This document shows positions 1-8,644 of a stretch of 64,000 nt of DNA, in pieces. The stretch lies in NCBI RefSeq assembly GCF_004682055.1, contig NZ_QUZU01000016.1, positions 61,695 to 125,694 on the forward strand, read 5' to 3'. The stretch's first letter is position 1; each line of letters opens with the position of its first letter. Origin of the DNA: Pseudomonas kairouanensis. Its GTDB lineage: Bacteria > Pseudomonadota > Gammaproteobacteria > Pseudomonadales > Pseudomonadaceae. The translations under genes and the position numbers were made by a program. A model generated the notes under the pieces. It had not been told where the DNA came from. It saw only the letters and a program-made list of their open reading frames with translations, and ran no database searches.

Positions 1-1056
1 CAACAGCACGGCGTTTTGCTGACGGAACAGGTCCTCGAAACTGAAGTGCTGCAACAGGCTCACGGCCACTTCATATTCTTCGGCCAGCAGCGCCTGCTCG
101 AACGCGGCCTGCCAGTCCTGCTCGGCGGTGAACCACTGGCAGGCGCGCCGGTGCCAGGAGCGTTTGGCCGGCCAGGGTTCATCGCGCAGCAATTGGGCCA
201 GCGGCGGGAAAACCTGCAGCCAGTCGGTGTCTTCCCAGGGTTGGATAAACGCCCCCAGGGCCTGCAAGTCGCGCAGGTATTGATCACCGTCGCCAAAGCC
301 GAACAGGTGCTCACACAAGCCAGCGTTGAAACGCGGCAGGTGGGCAAGCACACGCCAGGCTTCGGCCAGCTCGGCCGGCAAGGTGCTGAACAGTTCGTGT
401 TGCAGGTAGTCGAGCAAGGTCTTTTCGGGGTGCCCATCCCCCAACAAGGCGATGCGTACACCGGCGCACCAGCCGGCGCTGAATTGCAGCACGCGGTCGA
501 TAGGCTGGCCCGGCAGCAGTTGCTGGATCTCCGACGGGGTGAAGGCCAGCTCGGCGCCGCACTCCAGCAACTCGTCATCCAGCAGCAAACGCGGCCAATT
601 GCACAGCGGTCGCCGCCGCGCCCCCAGCCACCAGGTCAGCGCCGGGCTGCTGGCGGTGAGCAGGCGGTCGAGCAAGGCATCGGTGTCTGGCGTGGGCAGG
701 CGGCAGAAATCATCAAGGAACAGCCACGCAGGGCTTTGCCAGCGGGCAAGGTCCTGCAACAAGGTGGCTTCATCGGTGTACGAAAGGCCCAGGTTTTGCG
801 CCAGGCGCTGGCAAAGATCGAGGGGGCTCAAGGCCACCCCGTTGAGCGGCAACCAATGCACTTGGCAACCGCTGGGGGCCTGCAACGCGCATTCGGCCAG
901 CAAGGCGCTCTTGCCACTGCCGCCGGGGGCGCACAGCAATTTGACCCGGGCCTGCGCCGCCAACAATGGCGCGGCCAGACGCGGGCGCAGCAAATGATGG
1001 GAGGACAGCCGGGGCATGAATCCAGGACGGTCCAGGCAGCGTGTCATGGCGGTCAT
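1..1056 (-). CDS. LuxR-family MalT-like ATP-binding transcriptional regulator (partial, N-terminal part)
   Basis: This minus-strand frame stays open from the ATG at 1056 to the window edge, so only about 352 N-terminal residues are present. A Walker A motif (APGGSGKS) lies near residue 50 and is followed by a Walker-B-like stretch (WLFLDDFCRL). This is the STAND-ATPase layout of MalT-type regulators, whose LuxR DNA-binding domain sits at the C-terminus; here that part is outside the window. AGGA seven bases upstream of 1056 favours this start over the in-frame ATG at 1047. The gene lies upstream of, and reads in the same direction as, the DUF1329/DUF1302 pair, so it may regulate them. That role is inferred from position only. 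Confidence 0.82.
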   Translation of the reverse strand, partial: MTAMTRCLDRPGFMPRLSSHHLLRPRLAAPLLAAQARVKLLCAPGGSGKSALLAECALQAPSGCQVHWLPLNGVALSPLDLCQRLAQNLGLSYTDEATLLQDLARWQSPAWLFLDDFCRLPTPDTDALLDRLLTASSPALTWWLGARRRPLCNWPRLLLDDELLECGAELAFTPSEIQQLLPGQPIDRVLQFSAGWCAGVRIALLGDGHPEKTLLDYLQHELFSTLPAELAEAWRVLAHLPRFNAGLCEHLFGFGDGDQYLRDLQALGAFIQPWEDTDWLQVFPPLAQLLRDEPWPAKRSWHRRACQWFTAEQDWQAAFEQALLAEEYEVAVSLLQHFSFEDLFRQQNAVLL

Positions 1057-1182
1057 TGCTGCATCCTGCTTTTTTATTGTTTTGCAACCTGGCGCCTACC
1101 CTAGTCCTGTGGCTGGCGGTTGTTGAAGAAGTATTCAGCGGGGTGATTGGTGCCCATAAAATTCAAGCCGTACACAACTCAA

Positions 1183-1272
1183 TGTGGGAGCGGGCTTGCT
1201 CGCGAATACGCAGTATCAGTCGCCTGATTCTTCGACTGACCCACCGCTTTCGCGAGCAAGCCCGCTCCCACA
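1183..1272. repeat. REP/BIME-like inverted repeat
   Basis: Long inverted repeat: TGTGGGAGCGGGCTTGCTCG on the left and its near-perfect complement on the right, with about 40 bp of unrelated sequence between. It lies between the LuxR-type gene and the DUF1329 gene and belongs to the same family as the other repeats listed here. Confidence 0.85.
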
Positions 1273-1295
1273 GTTGATTGCATTTCAGCTCAAGG

Positions 1296-2654
1296 TTAGC
1301 GAATGCCTTCAGACCGCAGGGCCGCAGGCGTGTAGTCCGCTGCCTTGGCCTTGAAGCCGAACACGAAGCTGCTCTTCTCTTCGTTCTTCATGCCCAGGGC
1401 GATATAGCGACCGGCAATGATGTCGTACAGGGTCTCCACGGTGTAGGCCGGGGTTTGGTGGTCGTAGTAGAACTGTGCATGGCCTTCGGCGACGCGCCAC
1501 AGTTGGCCACGGCCGTCGTAGTGGTCCACCAGCGCGACTTGCCAGCTGTCTTCGTCGATGTACATGTGGCGCTTGGCGTAGATGTGCCGCTCGCTCGGCT
1601 TGACCGTACCCACCACTTCCCACACGCGGTGCAGCTCATAGCGGGTGAGGTCCTGGTTGATGTGACCGGCCTTGATGATGTCGTCGTACTTGAGCGTTGG
1701 CTGGTCGAGCTTGTAGCTGTTGTAGGGGATGTACATCTCCTTCTTGCCCACCAGTTTCCAGTCGTAGCGGTCGGGGGCGCCGGAGAACATGTCGAAGTTG
1801 TCGGACGTGCGCAGGCCGTCGGACGCAGTGCCCGGCCCGTCATACGCCACTTGCGGCGCACGACGTACGCGGCGCTGGCCGGCGTTGTAGATCCACGCCA
1901 GGCGCGGCTCCTTCACCTGGTCCAGGGTTTCATGCACCAGCAGCACGTTACCCGCCAGGCGCGCTGGCGCGGTTACCGACTGCTTGAAGAAGGTCAGCAC
2001 GTTGGCTGCCTTGGCCGGGTCCATGTCCGGGATCAACTGCGGCACCGCCACTTCTTCCTCGAAGCGGATCGGCGTGTAGCTGCCGTTGGTCTGCGGGGTG
2101 GCCTGGGTGATGATGCGGCGCAGGTTGCCGCCGTGGTAACGGGTGATGTGGTTCCACAGCACTTCCACGCCATTTTTAGGGATTGGGAAGGCGTAGTAGC
2201 GGTTGCCGGTGAAGTTTTCCAGGCCGTTGCCATCGTTGATCGGCTTGACGTTCAGCGCACTGCGCTTGATCGACTCGTAGATCTCCGGCGGCAGGTTGAC
2301 CGTGCGGTGGCTCGGGTACACCGGGATCTTGTAGGTCTCGGGGTAGCGCTTGAACATCGCCACCTGGCCGTCGGAGAGCTTGTCCTTGTACTTGTCGACG
2401 GTGGCGGCGGTGATCACGAACAGCGGTTTTTCATTGGCGAACGGGTCGGCCAAGAAACCCTTGCTGTCCACGGCGCCAGCGTTTTTGGGGATGCCACCGG
2501 TCCAGGCCGGGATCGAGCCGTCGGCGTTGCCGGCTTTTTCGGCGCCCACCGGGGTCAGCGTGGTGCCGAGCTTGGCGGCTTCTTCCGGTGATACGGCGGC
2601 CATCACATTGACTGCCAACAGGCTGAGGGCCATTACCGCAAATATCTTACGCAT
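1296..2654 (-). CDS. DUF1329 outer-membrane-associated (LolB-like) protein
   Basis: 452 residues with an N-terminal signal peptide (MRKIFAVMALSLLAVNVMAA) and the DUF1329 features: a PAWTGG motif near residue 50, then conserved YDGPG and YDWKLVGKKEMYIPYNSY blocks in the middle. DUF1329 proteins have a LolB-like fold and almost always accompany a DUF1302 protein; some are linked to export or assembly of hydrophobic compounds at the outer membrane. The DUF1302 gene lies 26 bp upstream on the same strand, so the two form an operon. AAGGA sits nine bases before the start. The exact substrate cannot be told from sequence. Confidence 0.88.
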   Translation of the reverse strand: MRKIFAVMALSLLAVNVMAAVSPEEAAKLGTTLTPVGAEKAGNADGSIPAWTGGIPKNAGAVDSKGFLADPFANEKPLFVITAATVDKYKDKLSDGQVAMFKRYPETYKIPVYPSHRTVNLPPEIYESIKRSALNVKPINDGNGLENFTGNRYYAFPIPKNGVEVLWNHITRYHGGNLRRIITQATPQTNGSYTPIRFEEEVAVPQLIPDMDPAKAANVLTFFKQSVTAPARLAGNVLLVHETLDQVKEPRLAWIYNAGQRRVRRAPQVAYDGPGTASDGLRTSDNFDMFSGAPDRYDWKLVGKKEMYIPYNSYKLDQPTLKYDDIIKAGHINQDLTRYELHRVWEVVGTVKPSERHIYAKRHMYIDEDSWQVALVDHYDGRGQLWRVAEGHAQFYYDHQTPAYTVETLYDIIAGRYIALGMKNEEKSSFVFGFKAKAADYTPAALRSEGIR

Positions 2655-2680
2655 AGAGTCTTGTCCTTCTTTAAGCCAAA

Positions 2681-4471
2681 TCAGAAGTTCGCGCCAAAGC
2701 TGAGGGCGAGGAAGTCACGGTCAGTCAGGGTGTTGTAGTCGCCACCGAAGAAGTCGGTGTAACTCAGGCTGGCGGTGTAGGTGTTGCGGTAGTCCGCATC
2801 CACGCCGACGCTGATGGCCTTGGCACCTTTGTTGAACAGGCCGTTGGGGCCGTAGCCGGCCACGTCATGGGACCAGGACAGGTTGGGCTTGAGGTTGATC
2901 CCGCCAATCACGTTGTTGTAATCCAGGATCGCCCGTGCGCGGTAACCCCAGGACGTGGAGGTGACAAAACCGTCGGTGTCACCCTCGAACCCATAGGCGC
3001 CATATACCGAGTCACGGCCGTAGCGAAGCTTGGATTTATCTTCCAGGCCGCCAACATGGACGATGGCCGCTTCACCCACCACGGTGAGCCGCTCGGCGCC
3101 CAGCACCTGGTCGAAGAACTGGGTCATGGAGCTTTGGACCTGGGTGATTTCCTTGCGGCGGTAGCCTTTGTTGTCGTCGCCGAAGTTGCTGCGAATCGGC
3201 GAGGCGGCCTGGCCGGCAACCGGGTTGATCAGGGCCAGCGTCAGGTCGGTGGTATTGAGTTGCACCGGCGCATTGGGGCGGTAGCTGATCTCGCCGGTCC
3301 ACGCTGTGCCAGTGGACAGGGTGGTGGAGAAGCTCGCACCGAACAGGCGGATATCTTCCGGGTAATCCAGGTAGTACTGGCCGCGGCCGAGCATCAGGCT
3401 TTGGACCAGGCCTGCACCCGAGCCGGGCGCGATGCCGTTGGCAGCGCCGGAAATCGCGCCGAGGGTCGCCAGGCTTGTATTGTTGGTGATAGTGCCTACG
3501 GTCGGCGTGCGGCTGTGGTAGTTCATAAAGTACAGGCCGTACTCGGTGTCATCCCCCAGCCAGCGCAAAGCGGTACCAAACTGACCGGAATCGCGTGCAT
3601 CACGGTCCCCGGCACGACGAACGATCACCCCTTCGTTGGTGGTATTGAACCCTTGGCCAAACGCCGCCGCCACCGGTTGCAACGGCGCAATCGCCGGGTT
3701 CCCCACGGTGTAGTTATTGTTGCAACCATCGGCCGCTACATCACCACCGAAGAAGGTGCCGCAGTTATCCAGCACTGTCTGGTCCCACTCCAGCTGGTAG
3801 AAGCCTTCCACGGTCAGTTGGTTGGTCAGGCTTTGGGACGCGAACAGCATGTTGACCGGAATCAAACCCTCCTTGATCTCGGCCCCAGGGCGGCGGAACG
3901 CCGACACGTCGATGGGGTTGATGCTGTTGATGGAGTTGCCGATGAAGGTACTTTCACCCCAGCTCACCACCTGTTTGCCCACACGCACGGTGCCCGGCAG
4001 GTCGCCCAACGAGTAGTTGTGGTAGACGAACGCATCGAGGATCTGCGCGCCGCTGGATTTGGCGCCTTCCTTGCGGTTGTGATTGCTGATGGGCTTGAAC
4101 TCGCGGTCCTCGTCCTGCAATTCGAAGTCGTACCAGTACTTGCCGCGAACGAATACGCCGGTATCGCCGTATTTCAATTCCAGGTCGTGCAGGCCCTTGA
4201 AGATCTTGGAAAAGGTCTCGCCCTTCTTGAAGTTCAGACGCCCGTCATCCCCGGTAGACGCCTGCCCGGTGCCACCGTTGACGGTGCCCACCAGCTTCTT
4301 GTCGGCATCGCGCATGCCCCAACTCGCGCCCACCGACAGCGAGGAGTCGAATTGCCCTTCGATCTCGCCAATGTTGAACGAAACAGCCTGTGCCTGAGCA
4401 CAGCAACCCAATGCAACCGCAGCGGCCAGCGCCTGTGGCCTGAAGATGGCGCGCATTGTTGTTTTTGTCAT
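2681..4471 (-). CDS. DUF1302 outer-membrane beta-barrel protein
   Basis: 596 residues from the ATG at 4471, preceded by GGGGAAG. An open frame extends further upstream, but the signal peptide (MTKTTMRAIFRPQALAAAVA, then an AQA cleavage region) fixes the start here. The mature protein is rich in alternating aromatic and polar strands, as in porins, and ends in F-G-A-N-F with a terminal Phe, the usual outer-membrane beta-barrel signature. DUF1302 and DUF1329 proteins work as a pair; this gene is first and DUF1329 follows after 26 bp. A perfect inverted repeat lies about 190 bp upstream. The transported molecule is unknown. Confidence 0.88.
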   Translation of the reverse strand: MTKTTMRAIFRPQALAAAVALGCCAQAQAVSFNIGEIEGQFDSSLSVGASWGMRDADKKLVGTVNGGTGQASTGDDGRLNFKKGETFSKIFKGLHDLELKYGDTGVFVRGKYWYDFELQDEDREFKPISNHNRKEGAKSSGAQILDAFVYHNYSLGDLPGTVRVGKQVVSWGESTFIGNSINSINPIDVSAFRRPGAEIKEGLIPVNMLFASQSLTNQLTVEGFYQLEWDQTVLDNCGTFFGGDVAADGCNNNYTVGNPAIAPLQPVAAAFGQGFNTTNEGVIVRRAGDRDARDSGQFGTALRWLGDDTEYGLYFMNYHSRTPTVGTITNNTSLATLGAISGAANGIAPGSGAGLVQSLMLGRGQYYLDYPEDIRLFGASFSTTLSTGTAWTGEISYRPNAPVQLNTTDLTLALINPVAGQAASPIRSNFGDDNKGYRRKEITQVQSSMTQFFDQVLGAERLTVVGEAAIVHVGGLEDKSKLRYGRDSVYGAYGFEGDTDGFVTSTSWGYRARAILDYNNVIGGINLKPNLSWSHDVAGYGPNGLFNKGAKAISVGVDADYRNTYTASLSYTDFFGGDYNTLTDRDFLALSFGANF

Positions 4472-4656
4472 GCGTCTTCCCCGGTGAGTGACAGAAGACC
4501 TCACCCTACTGCCGCGCACCAGGAGCGATAAGCGCACAAAGGAGGGATTCGTGTTGTCGCCCAAAAGGATTACCGGGCGCTCTGGCCGGGGTCTGGGCGC
4601 GAGCATGCACCGAGTGGATGGTGGGTTATCAGGGGGATGGATGTTGCCGCGCCAAA

Positions 4657-4677
4657 CTGTTGCTGTTTACGCAACAG
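4657..4677. promoter_or_regulatory. Inverted repeat, possible operator upstream of the DUF1302 gene
   Basis: CTGTTGC, seven bases, then GCAACAG: a perfect 7-bp dyad about 190 bp before the porin start. It has no T-tract and so does not look like a terminator. It could be a binding site for the nearby LuxR-type regulator or another factor; the assignment is speculative. Confidence 0.35.
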
Positions 4678-4689
4678 TCCTTGTCATGA

Positions 4690-4891
4690 ATCGGCATTAC
4701 TCATTTTGTTACAAGCGACTATTCTTAGCGGGCTTTCAGGGCAAACAGCCCGCTTCCCCAACCGGAAGAAAAGCCATATTCAAATGGATTGATGCCTGTT
4801 TTCAGTCTGTTACCGCTGTTCACTGACGTTGATTTGTCGCTCCTTGATCCAACGTCTTACTTCGGCCGCTGCCTATGCAGCGGCCTTTTTT
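4690..4891 (+). ncRNA. Candidate small RNA ending at an orphan terminator
   Basis: The stretch from 4472 to 4954 holds no convincing protein gene, yet a strong plus-strand rho-independent terminator stands at 4864-4891. The only flanking genes are on the minus strand, so no protein-coding transcript needs it. A second hairpin (GCGGGCTTTC...AGCCCGC, about 4728-4753) lies upstream. The 5' end given is a guess: only weak promoter-like hexamers are visible near 4681-4725. I do not recognise a known Pseudomonas sRNA. Confidence 0.35.
4864..4891 (+). terminator. Rho-independent terminator without an upstream gene
   Basis: Perfect 9-bp stem GGCCGCTGC / GCAGCGGCC with the loop CTAT, followed by six T on the plus strand. 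Confidence 0.75.
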
Positions 4892-4906
4892 ATGCCAAAA
4901 ATAAAA

Positions 4907-4927
4907 CGGGGCGCCATCAGCGCCCCG
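4907..4927 (-). terminator. Terminator of the SDR gene
   Basis: 8-bp stem CGGGGCGC / GCGCCCCG with the loop CATCA. Read on the minus strand it is followed by TTTTATTTTT, and it sits 28 bp past the SDR stop codon. Confidence 0.75.
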
Positions 4928-4954
4928 CAGGATTCAAATCTTTTCTGGCAACGA

Positions 4955-5866
4955 TCAGAGGCTGTACTTCTGCAAATTGGCCATCATCTCCTTCAAAGAC
5001 TCGATAGTGTCATTGGGGTGAGCCGCCCCTTCGAAGTCACAGATCTGCTGCCAATGCGCCGCTACATCGTCAGGGGAGAAACCAGCCTCCGGATCAAAGC
5101 CCACCCCCAGGCTGCGCTCCCAACGGGTCTTGCCGATCCAACCACCGCCCACTTCAAACAACCCTGAGGTTTCCTGGCAGGCGTCGCTGCCCAGGTACAC
5201 CACCAGCGGACTGACCAGTTCCGGCTTGAGGCGCTCGAACACCTGCGGCGGAATCAGGCCTTCGGTCATGCGCGTGCCGCCGGTAGGGGCAATGGCGTTG
5301 ACCAGGATGTTGTTCTTGCGCCCTTCCAGCGCCAGGGTGCGGGTCAAGCCGTACAGGCCCAGCTTGGCCATGCCGTAGTTGGACTGGCCGAAGTTGCCAT
5401 AGATGCCCGAAGTGGAGGCGGTAAAGATCACTCGGCCATAGCCTTGCTCACGCAAGTGCGGCCAGGCGGCGCGGGTGACTTTGTAAGCACCTTCGACATG
5501 CACCCGGTACACCAGGTCCCAGTCGCCGTCTTCCATTTTGTGGAAGGTTTTGTCCCGCAAGATCCCGGCGTTGTTGACCACCACGTCGATGCGGCCAAAA
5601 GCATCAAGGGCGTTCTGCACGATCTTGTCACCGTCGGTCACCGAGTCGTAGTTGGCTTGGGCGATACCACCGGCTTCGCGGATTTCGGCCACGACCCGGT
5701 CGGCGGCCGATGCATTGGCGCCTTCACCCTGGGTGGAACCGCCCAGGTCATTGACCAGCACCTTGGCCCCGTGCCGGGCGAACAGCAGTGCATGGGCCCG
5801 GCCCAATCCGCCGCCGGCACCGGTGACGATCACGACCTTATCCTGGAACTGCACTGACTCACTCAT
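4955..5866 (-). CDS. Short-chain dehydrogenase/reductase, multifunctional-enzyme type
   Basis: 303 residues from the ATG at 5866 (GGAG six bases upstream). It shows the NAD(P)-binding motif TGAGGGLG near residue 16, an NNAG block and the catalytic YGMAK (Tyr-x3-Lys). The extra glycine-rich N-terminal region (VNDLGGSTQGEG) and the C-terminal extension of about 60 residues resemble the 3-hydroxyacyl-CoA dehydrogenase part of peroxisomal-type multifunctional enzymes, so oxidation of a hydroxyacyl-CoA or related hydroxyl substrate is likely. It is the last gene before a terminator at 4907-4927. The precise substrate is not evident. Confidence 0.85.
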   Translation of the reverse strand: MSESVQFQDKVVIVTGAGGGLGRAHALLFARHGAKVLVNDLGGSTQGEGANASAADRVVAEIREAGGIAQANYDSVTDGDKIVQNALDAFGRIDVVVNNAGILRDKTFHKMEDGDWDLVYRVHVEGAYKVTRAAWPHLREQGYGRVIFTASTSGIYGNFGQSNYGMAKLGLYGLTRTLALEGRKNNILVNAIAPTGGTRMTEGLIPPQVFERLKPELVSPLVVYLGSDACQETSGLFEVGGGWIGKTRWERSLGVGFDPEAGFSPDDVAAHWQQICDFEGAAHPNDTIESLKEMMANLQKYSL

Positions 5867-6018
5867 ACCGAACTCCGAAGGTGACAATGGGAATGGGTTG
5901 AGTGTCGGGCACAGCGAGTTTGGTCACAATAACTACGGCTAGGGCTGAATGGTGCGCGATAAGGCTAGGGGATGATGGCCGATGAACCACTGATGCTCTA
6001 ATTGTGGAGCGAGCTTTT

Positions 6019-6106
6019 TGTGGAGCGGTCTTGCTCGCGAATGCGGTGGATCAGTAAATGAATATTTAGCTGACGCACCGCATTCGCGAGCAAGCCCGCT
6101 CCCACA
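6019..6106. repeat. REP/BIME-like inverted repeat
   Basis: TGTGGAGCGGTCTTGCTCGC pairs with GCGAGCAAGCCCGCTCCCAC across a spacer of about 40 bp. The outer left arm carries mismatches relative to the family core. It lies between the SDR and hydrolase genes. Confidence 0.8.
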
Positions 6107-6122
6107 GGGGGACCGTGTTCAA

Positions 6123-7025
6123 TCAGGAATAGGCAAGGCGTGCCGCAGGCTGCCCGATGCCCTCCCGAAACGCCACGTAGTGCTTGAGCACCTGCACCGG
6201 CGCCTCGATCTGCGGGTAATGCCCGATATGGGCCAGCAACACCGTGTCGGCATGAGGCACCAACTCGCGGTAGCGCGCCACCATATGGGCGCCGGAAATC
6301 GGGTCGACTTCACCGTCGATCACCCGCAGCGGCACATCACCCTGCTGCATTGCGTGCACCCAACGGTCACGCAGCCGTCGGCGCTGGGGGATGTAGGCGA
6401 TGAGCTTGTGCAGGATGCGCGGGCCGGCATTGCAATCGATCAGGCTCCAGAAATCATCCAGGGCACTTTCGCTGGGCCGGGTGCCGGGGCCGAAGATCTG
6501 GCTGAAGCTGTCGGACAGGGCATTGCGCCCGAAGGCTCGGCCAACCATCCAGCCGAGCGGGCTGAGCAGGAGTTTCTGTACCAGCGCCGTGCGATGGGTT
6601 TCGGGGAACAGGCCACCGTTGAGAAACACGCAGCTGGCCATATCAAATCGACCTTCGTAGTGCCGGGCCAGCAGTTCCTGGGCGACGCTGTCACCGTAGT
6701 CATGGGCCAGCACATGCACCGGCTGGTCCACGCCCAGGTGCTCCAGCAACGCCTGTTGCAGGTCCGCCTGCTCCAGCAGGCAATAGGTGTGATCCAACGG
6801 CTTGTCCGAGTCGCCAAAGCCCAACATGTCGCAAGCGATCACCAGGTTGCGCTGGGCCAGGGGTTGCCACAGGTAATGCCAATCCCAACTGGCCGTGGGA
6901 AAGCCGTGGATCAGCAGCAACGGCTCGCCCTGCCCCGCCACCCAATAACGGATGGTGCGGCCGCGAAAGACGAAGTCCTGGCCGCGCTTGCGCCAGGCTC
7001 TAAGCGGGATCTCGGCGAGTGGCAT
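6123..7025 (-). CDS. Alpha/beta-fold hydrolase (MEST/epoxide hydrolase-like)
   Basis: 300 residues with the alpha/beta-hydrolase order: HGFPTASWDW oxyanion region near residue 40, a nucleophile elbow reading AHDYGDS near residue 107, and DGEVDPI and AHIGHYPQIEAP toward the C-terminus for the acid and histidine. The elbow carries Asp, not Ser, which points to the epoxide hydrolase/dehalogenase-like branch that includes MEST. Its ATG overlaps the stop of the class II aldolase gene by one base (TGATG), so the two are translationally coupled. The natural substrate is unknown. Confidence 0.85.
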   Translation of the reverse strand: MPLAEIPLRAWRKRGQDFVFRGRTIRYWVAGQGEPLLLIHGFPTASWDWHYLWQPLAQRNLVIACDMLGFGDSDKPLDHTYCLLEQADLQQALLEHLGVDQPVHVLAHDYGDSVAQELLARHYEGRFDMASCVFLNGGLFPETHRTALVQKLLLSPLGWMVGRAFGRNALSDSFSQIFGPGTRPSESALDDFWSLIDCNAGPRILHKLIAYIPQRRRLRDRWVHAMQQGDVPLRVIDGEVDPISGAHMVARYRELVPHADTVLLAHIGHYPQIEAPVQVLKHYVAFREGIGQPAARLAYS

Positions 7026-7807
7026 CAGGTTTTATACCCAGGATCAAGGCTGTCCAATTTACGCAGCAGCGCCGGCCAGGCCAGCGCGCCCCCCATACCT
7101 TGTGCACTCTTGGTCACGGCGGCCACCATTGCCTTGGCACCGGCCAGAATCGGCTGGCCGATCGGAATAAGCTCTGCGCCACCCGTTTGCGCCAGCACCT
7201 GGATATCGCAGGCACGCTGGAAGGTGAACATCATCAGGAAGGTGTCGGCGATGGTGCTGCCACAGGTCAGCAACCCGTGGTTGTGCAGCATCAGGAAATT
7301 GCTCTCACCCAGGTCGGCCTGCAAGCGGGCCTTCTCTTCATGATTGAGCGCCACGCCTTCGTAAGCGTGATAGGCCAGGCTCGATAACACGAAGATCGAT
7401 TGCTGGCTGATGGGCAGCACGCCCTGCTTCTGCGCTGCCACCGCGACACCCGAGGCGGTGTGGGTATGCAGCACACAGGTGACATCGTGGCGCACTTCGT
7501 GGATGGCGCTGTGGATGGTGTAGCCCGCCGGGTTGATTTCGTAGGGGCTGTCCATCAACTTGGTGCCGGCCTGGTCGACCTTGACCAGGCTCGACGCGGT
7601 GATCTCGTGGAACATCAGCCCATAAGGGTTGATCAGGAAATCTTCGGTACCCGGCACCTTGGCCGAGATGTGCGTGAAAATCAGGTCGTCCCAGCCGTGC
7701 AATGCCACCAGGCGATAGCAGGCTGCAAGGTCGACGCGGGCCTGCCACTCGGCAGCACTGACCTGATCTTTGACATTTTGTGGCGATGGGACAGGGGCTA
7801 GGCTCAC
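7025..7807 (-). CDS. Class II aldolase/adducin family protein
   Basis: 260 residues, starting with GTG at 7807 behind a strong AAGGAGG. The metal-binding histidines of class II aldolases are visible in LHTHTASG (about residue 117) and LMLHNHGLLTCG (about residue 170), and an early FTHISAKVPG block matches the family N-terminus. Members cleave phosphorylated sugars or act on other hydroxy-keto compounds using zinc. It is coupled to the downstream hydrolase gene by a one-base overlap, so the pair probably works on one pathway, which I cannot name. Confidence 0.85.
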   Translation of the reverse strand: MSLAPVPSPQNVKDQVSAAEWQARVDLAACYRLVALHGWDDLIFTHISAKVPGTEDFLINPYGLMFHEITASSLVKVDQAGTKLMDSPYEINPAGYTIHSAIHEVRHDVTCVLHTHTASGVAVAAQKQGVLPISQQSIFVLSSLAYHAYEGVALNHEEKARLQADLGESNFLMLHNHGLLTCGSTIADTFLMMFTFQRACDIQVLAQTGGAELIPIGQPILAGAKAMVAAVTKSAQGMGGALAWPALLRKLDSLDPGYKT

Positions 7808-7957
7808 GACAATGACCTCCTTGGCGCACGTTCTTATTGTTTTTTTAAGTGATGGGCCAGTCTAGTCAGACACCCTGGCCGCCGGAGTAGCGTTGGCAGC
7901 CAGCTTGATGACCGTACGAGTCAGCTTGGAGAATAGTTCAAGTCGGTGTAAGCGGCG

Positions 7958-8644
7958 TCAGAGAAGCGCCGCCAATAAAGGTGCTGCAAACAGGTTGAGC
8001 AGCCCGGTGAGGACCATCACCAAACCGGCCACCGAGCCTTCTTCGCCCCCCACTTCCCGCGCACGGCTGACGCCCGCACCGTGGGCGCCCACGCCAAACA
8101 AGGCGCCGCGTGCCAGCGGTGTGCGCAGCGGCAGCCACTTGAGCAGCACGCCGCCGAGCATGGCCCCGAACACACCGGTAAACATCACGAACACAGCGGT
8201 GAGTTCCGGCACGCCGCCAAGGTCGGACGACACCGGCATGGCGAACGGCGTAGTGATGGAGCGTGGTACGAGGGACATCGTCACCGAGCTGTCCAGCGCC
8301 AAAGCTTTAGCCAAGCCAAACGAGGTGGCGATGGAGGCCACGCTGCCCGCGACCATCCCCAGCAGCAGCGCCGACCAGTGCCGCGCCAGCAAGCGGCGCT
8401 GCTGCCAGATCGGCACGGCGAAGGCCACGGTGACCGGGCCCAGTACCAGCATCAGCCAGTGGGTATCGGCGGCGTATTCGGCGTAGGCAGTGTTCATCGG
8501 CACCGCGACGGCCAGCAGCAGCACCGGCACCAATATCAGCGGCGACAGCAGGTAGCGCCCGGTGCGCCGGTAAATCCAGCGGCTGAACACGTACGCCCCC
8601 AGGGTGAGGGCGAGCCAGAACACCGGCATCAGCTCAAGCTTCAT
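7958..8644 (-). CDS. lrgB: LrgB/CidB family membrane protein
   Basis: 228 residues with about six to seven hydrophobic segments and the LrgB hallmarks SVTMSLVPRSITTPFAM and GVGAHGAGVSRARE near the C-terminus. LrgB/CidB works with the small holin-like LrgA/CidA in control of murein hydrolase activity, programmed lysis or export of small organic acids such as pyruvate. The start lies inside the upstream lrgA-like gene (11-bp overlap), which is typical of this pair. A divergent LysR gene follows, resembling the CidR arrangement. Confidence 0.9.
   Translation of the reverse strand: MKLELMPVFWLALTLGAYVFSRWIYRRTGRYLLSPLILVPVLLLAVAVPMNTAYAEYAADTHWLMLVLGPVTVAFAVPIWQQRRLLARHWSALLLGMVAGSVASIATSFGLAKALALDSSVTMSLVPRSITTPFAMPVSSDLGGVPELTAVFVMFTGVFGAMLGGVLLKWLPLRTPLARGALFGVGAHGAGVSRAREVGGEEGSVAGLVMVLTGLLNLFAAPLLAALL

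Noticed and set aside
16..1104. Long plus-strand open frame across the start of the window
   Set aside because: It is the antisense shadow of the MalT-like LuxR gene, whose minus-strand frame holds a Walker A motif and a ribosome site.
1183..1272. Repeated palindromes as a CRISPR array
   Set aside because: The repeats are scattered singly between genes many kilobases apart, without regular spacers, and are self-complementary REP elements.
2867..4531. 554-codon plus-strand open frame opposite the porin gene
   Set aside because: The minus strand codes a DUF1302 protein with signal peptide and terminal Phe; the plus frame has no recognisable domain and is a high-GC shadow.
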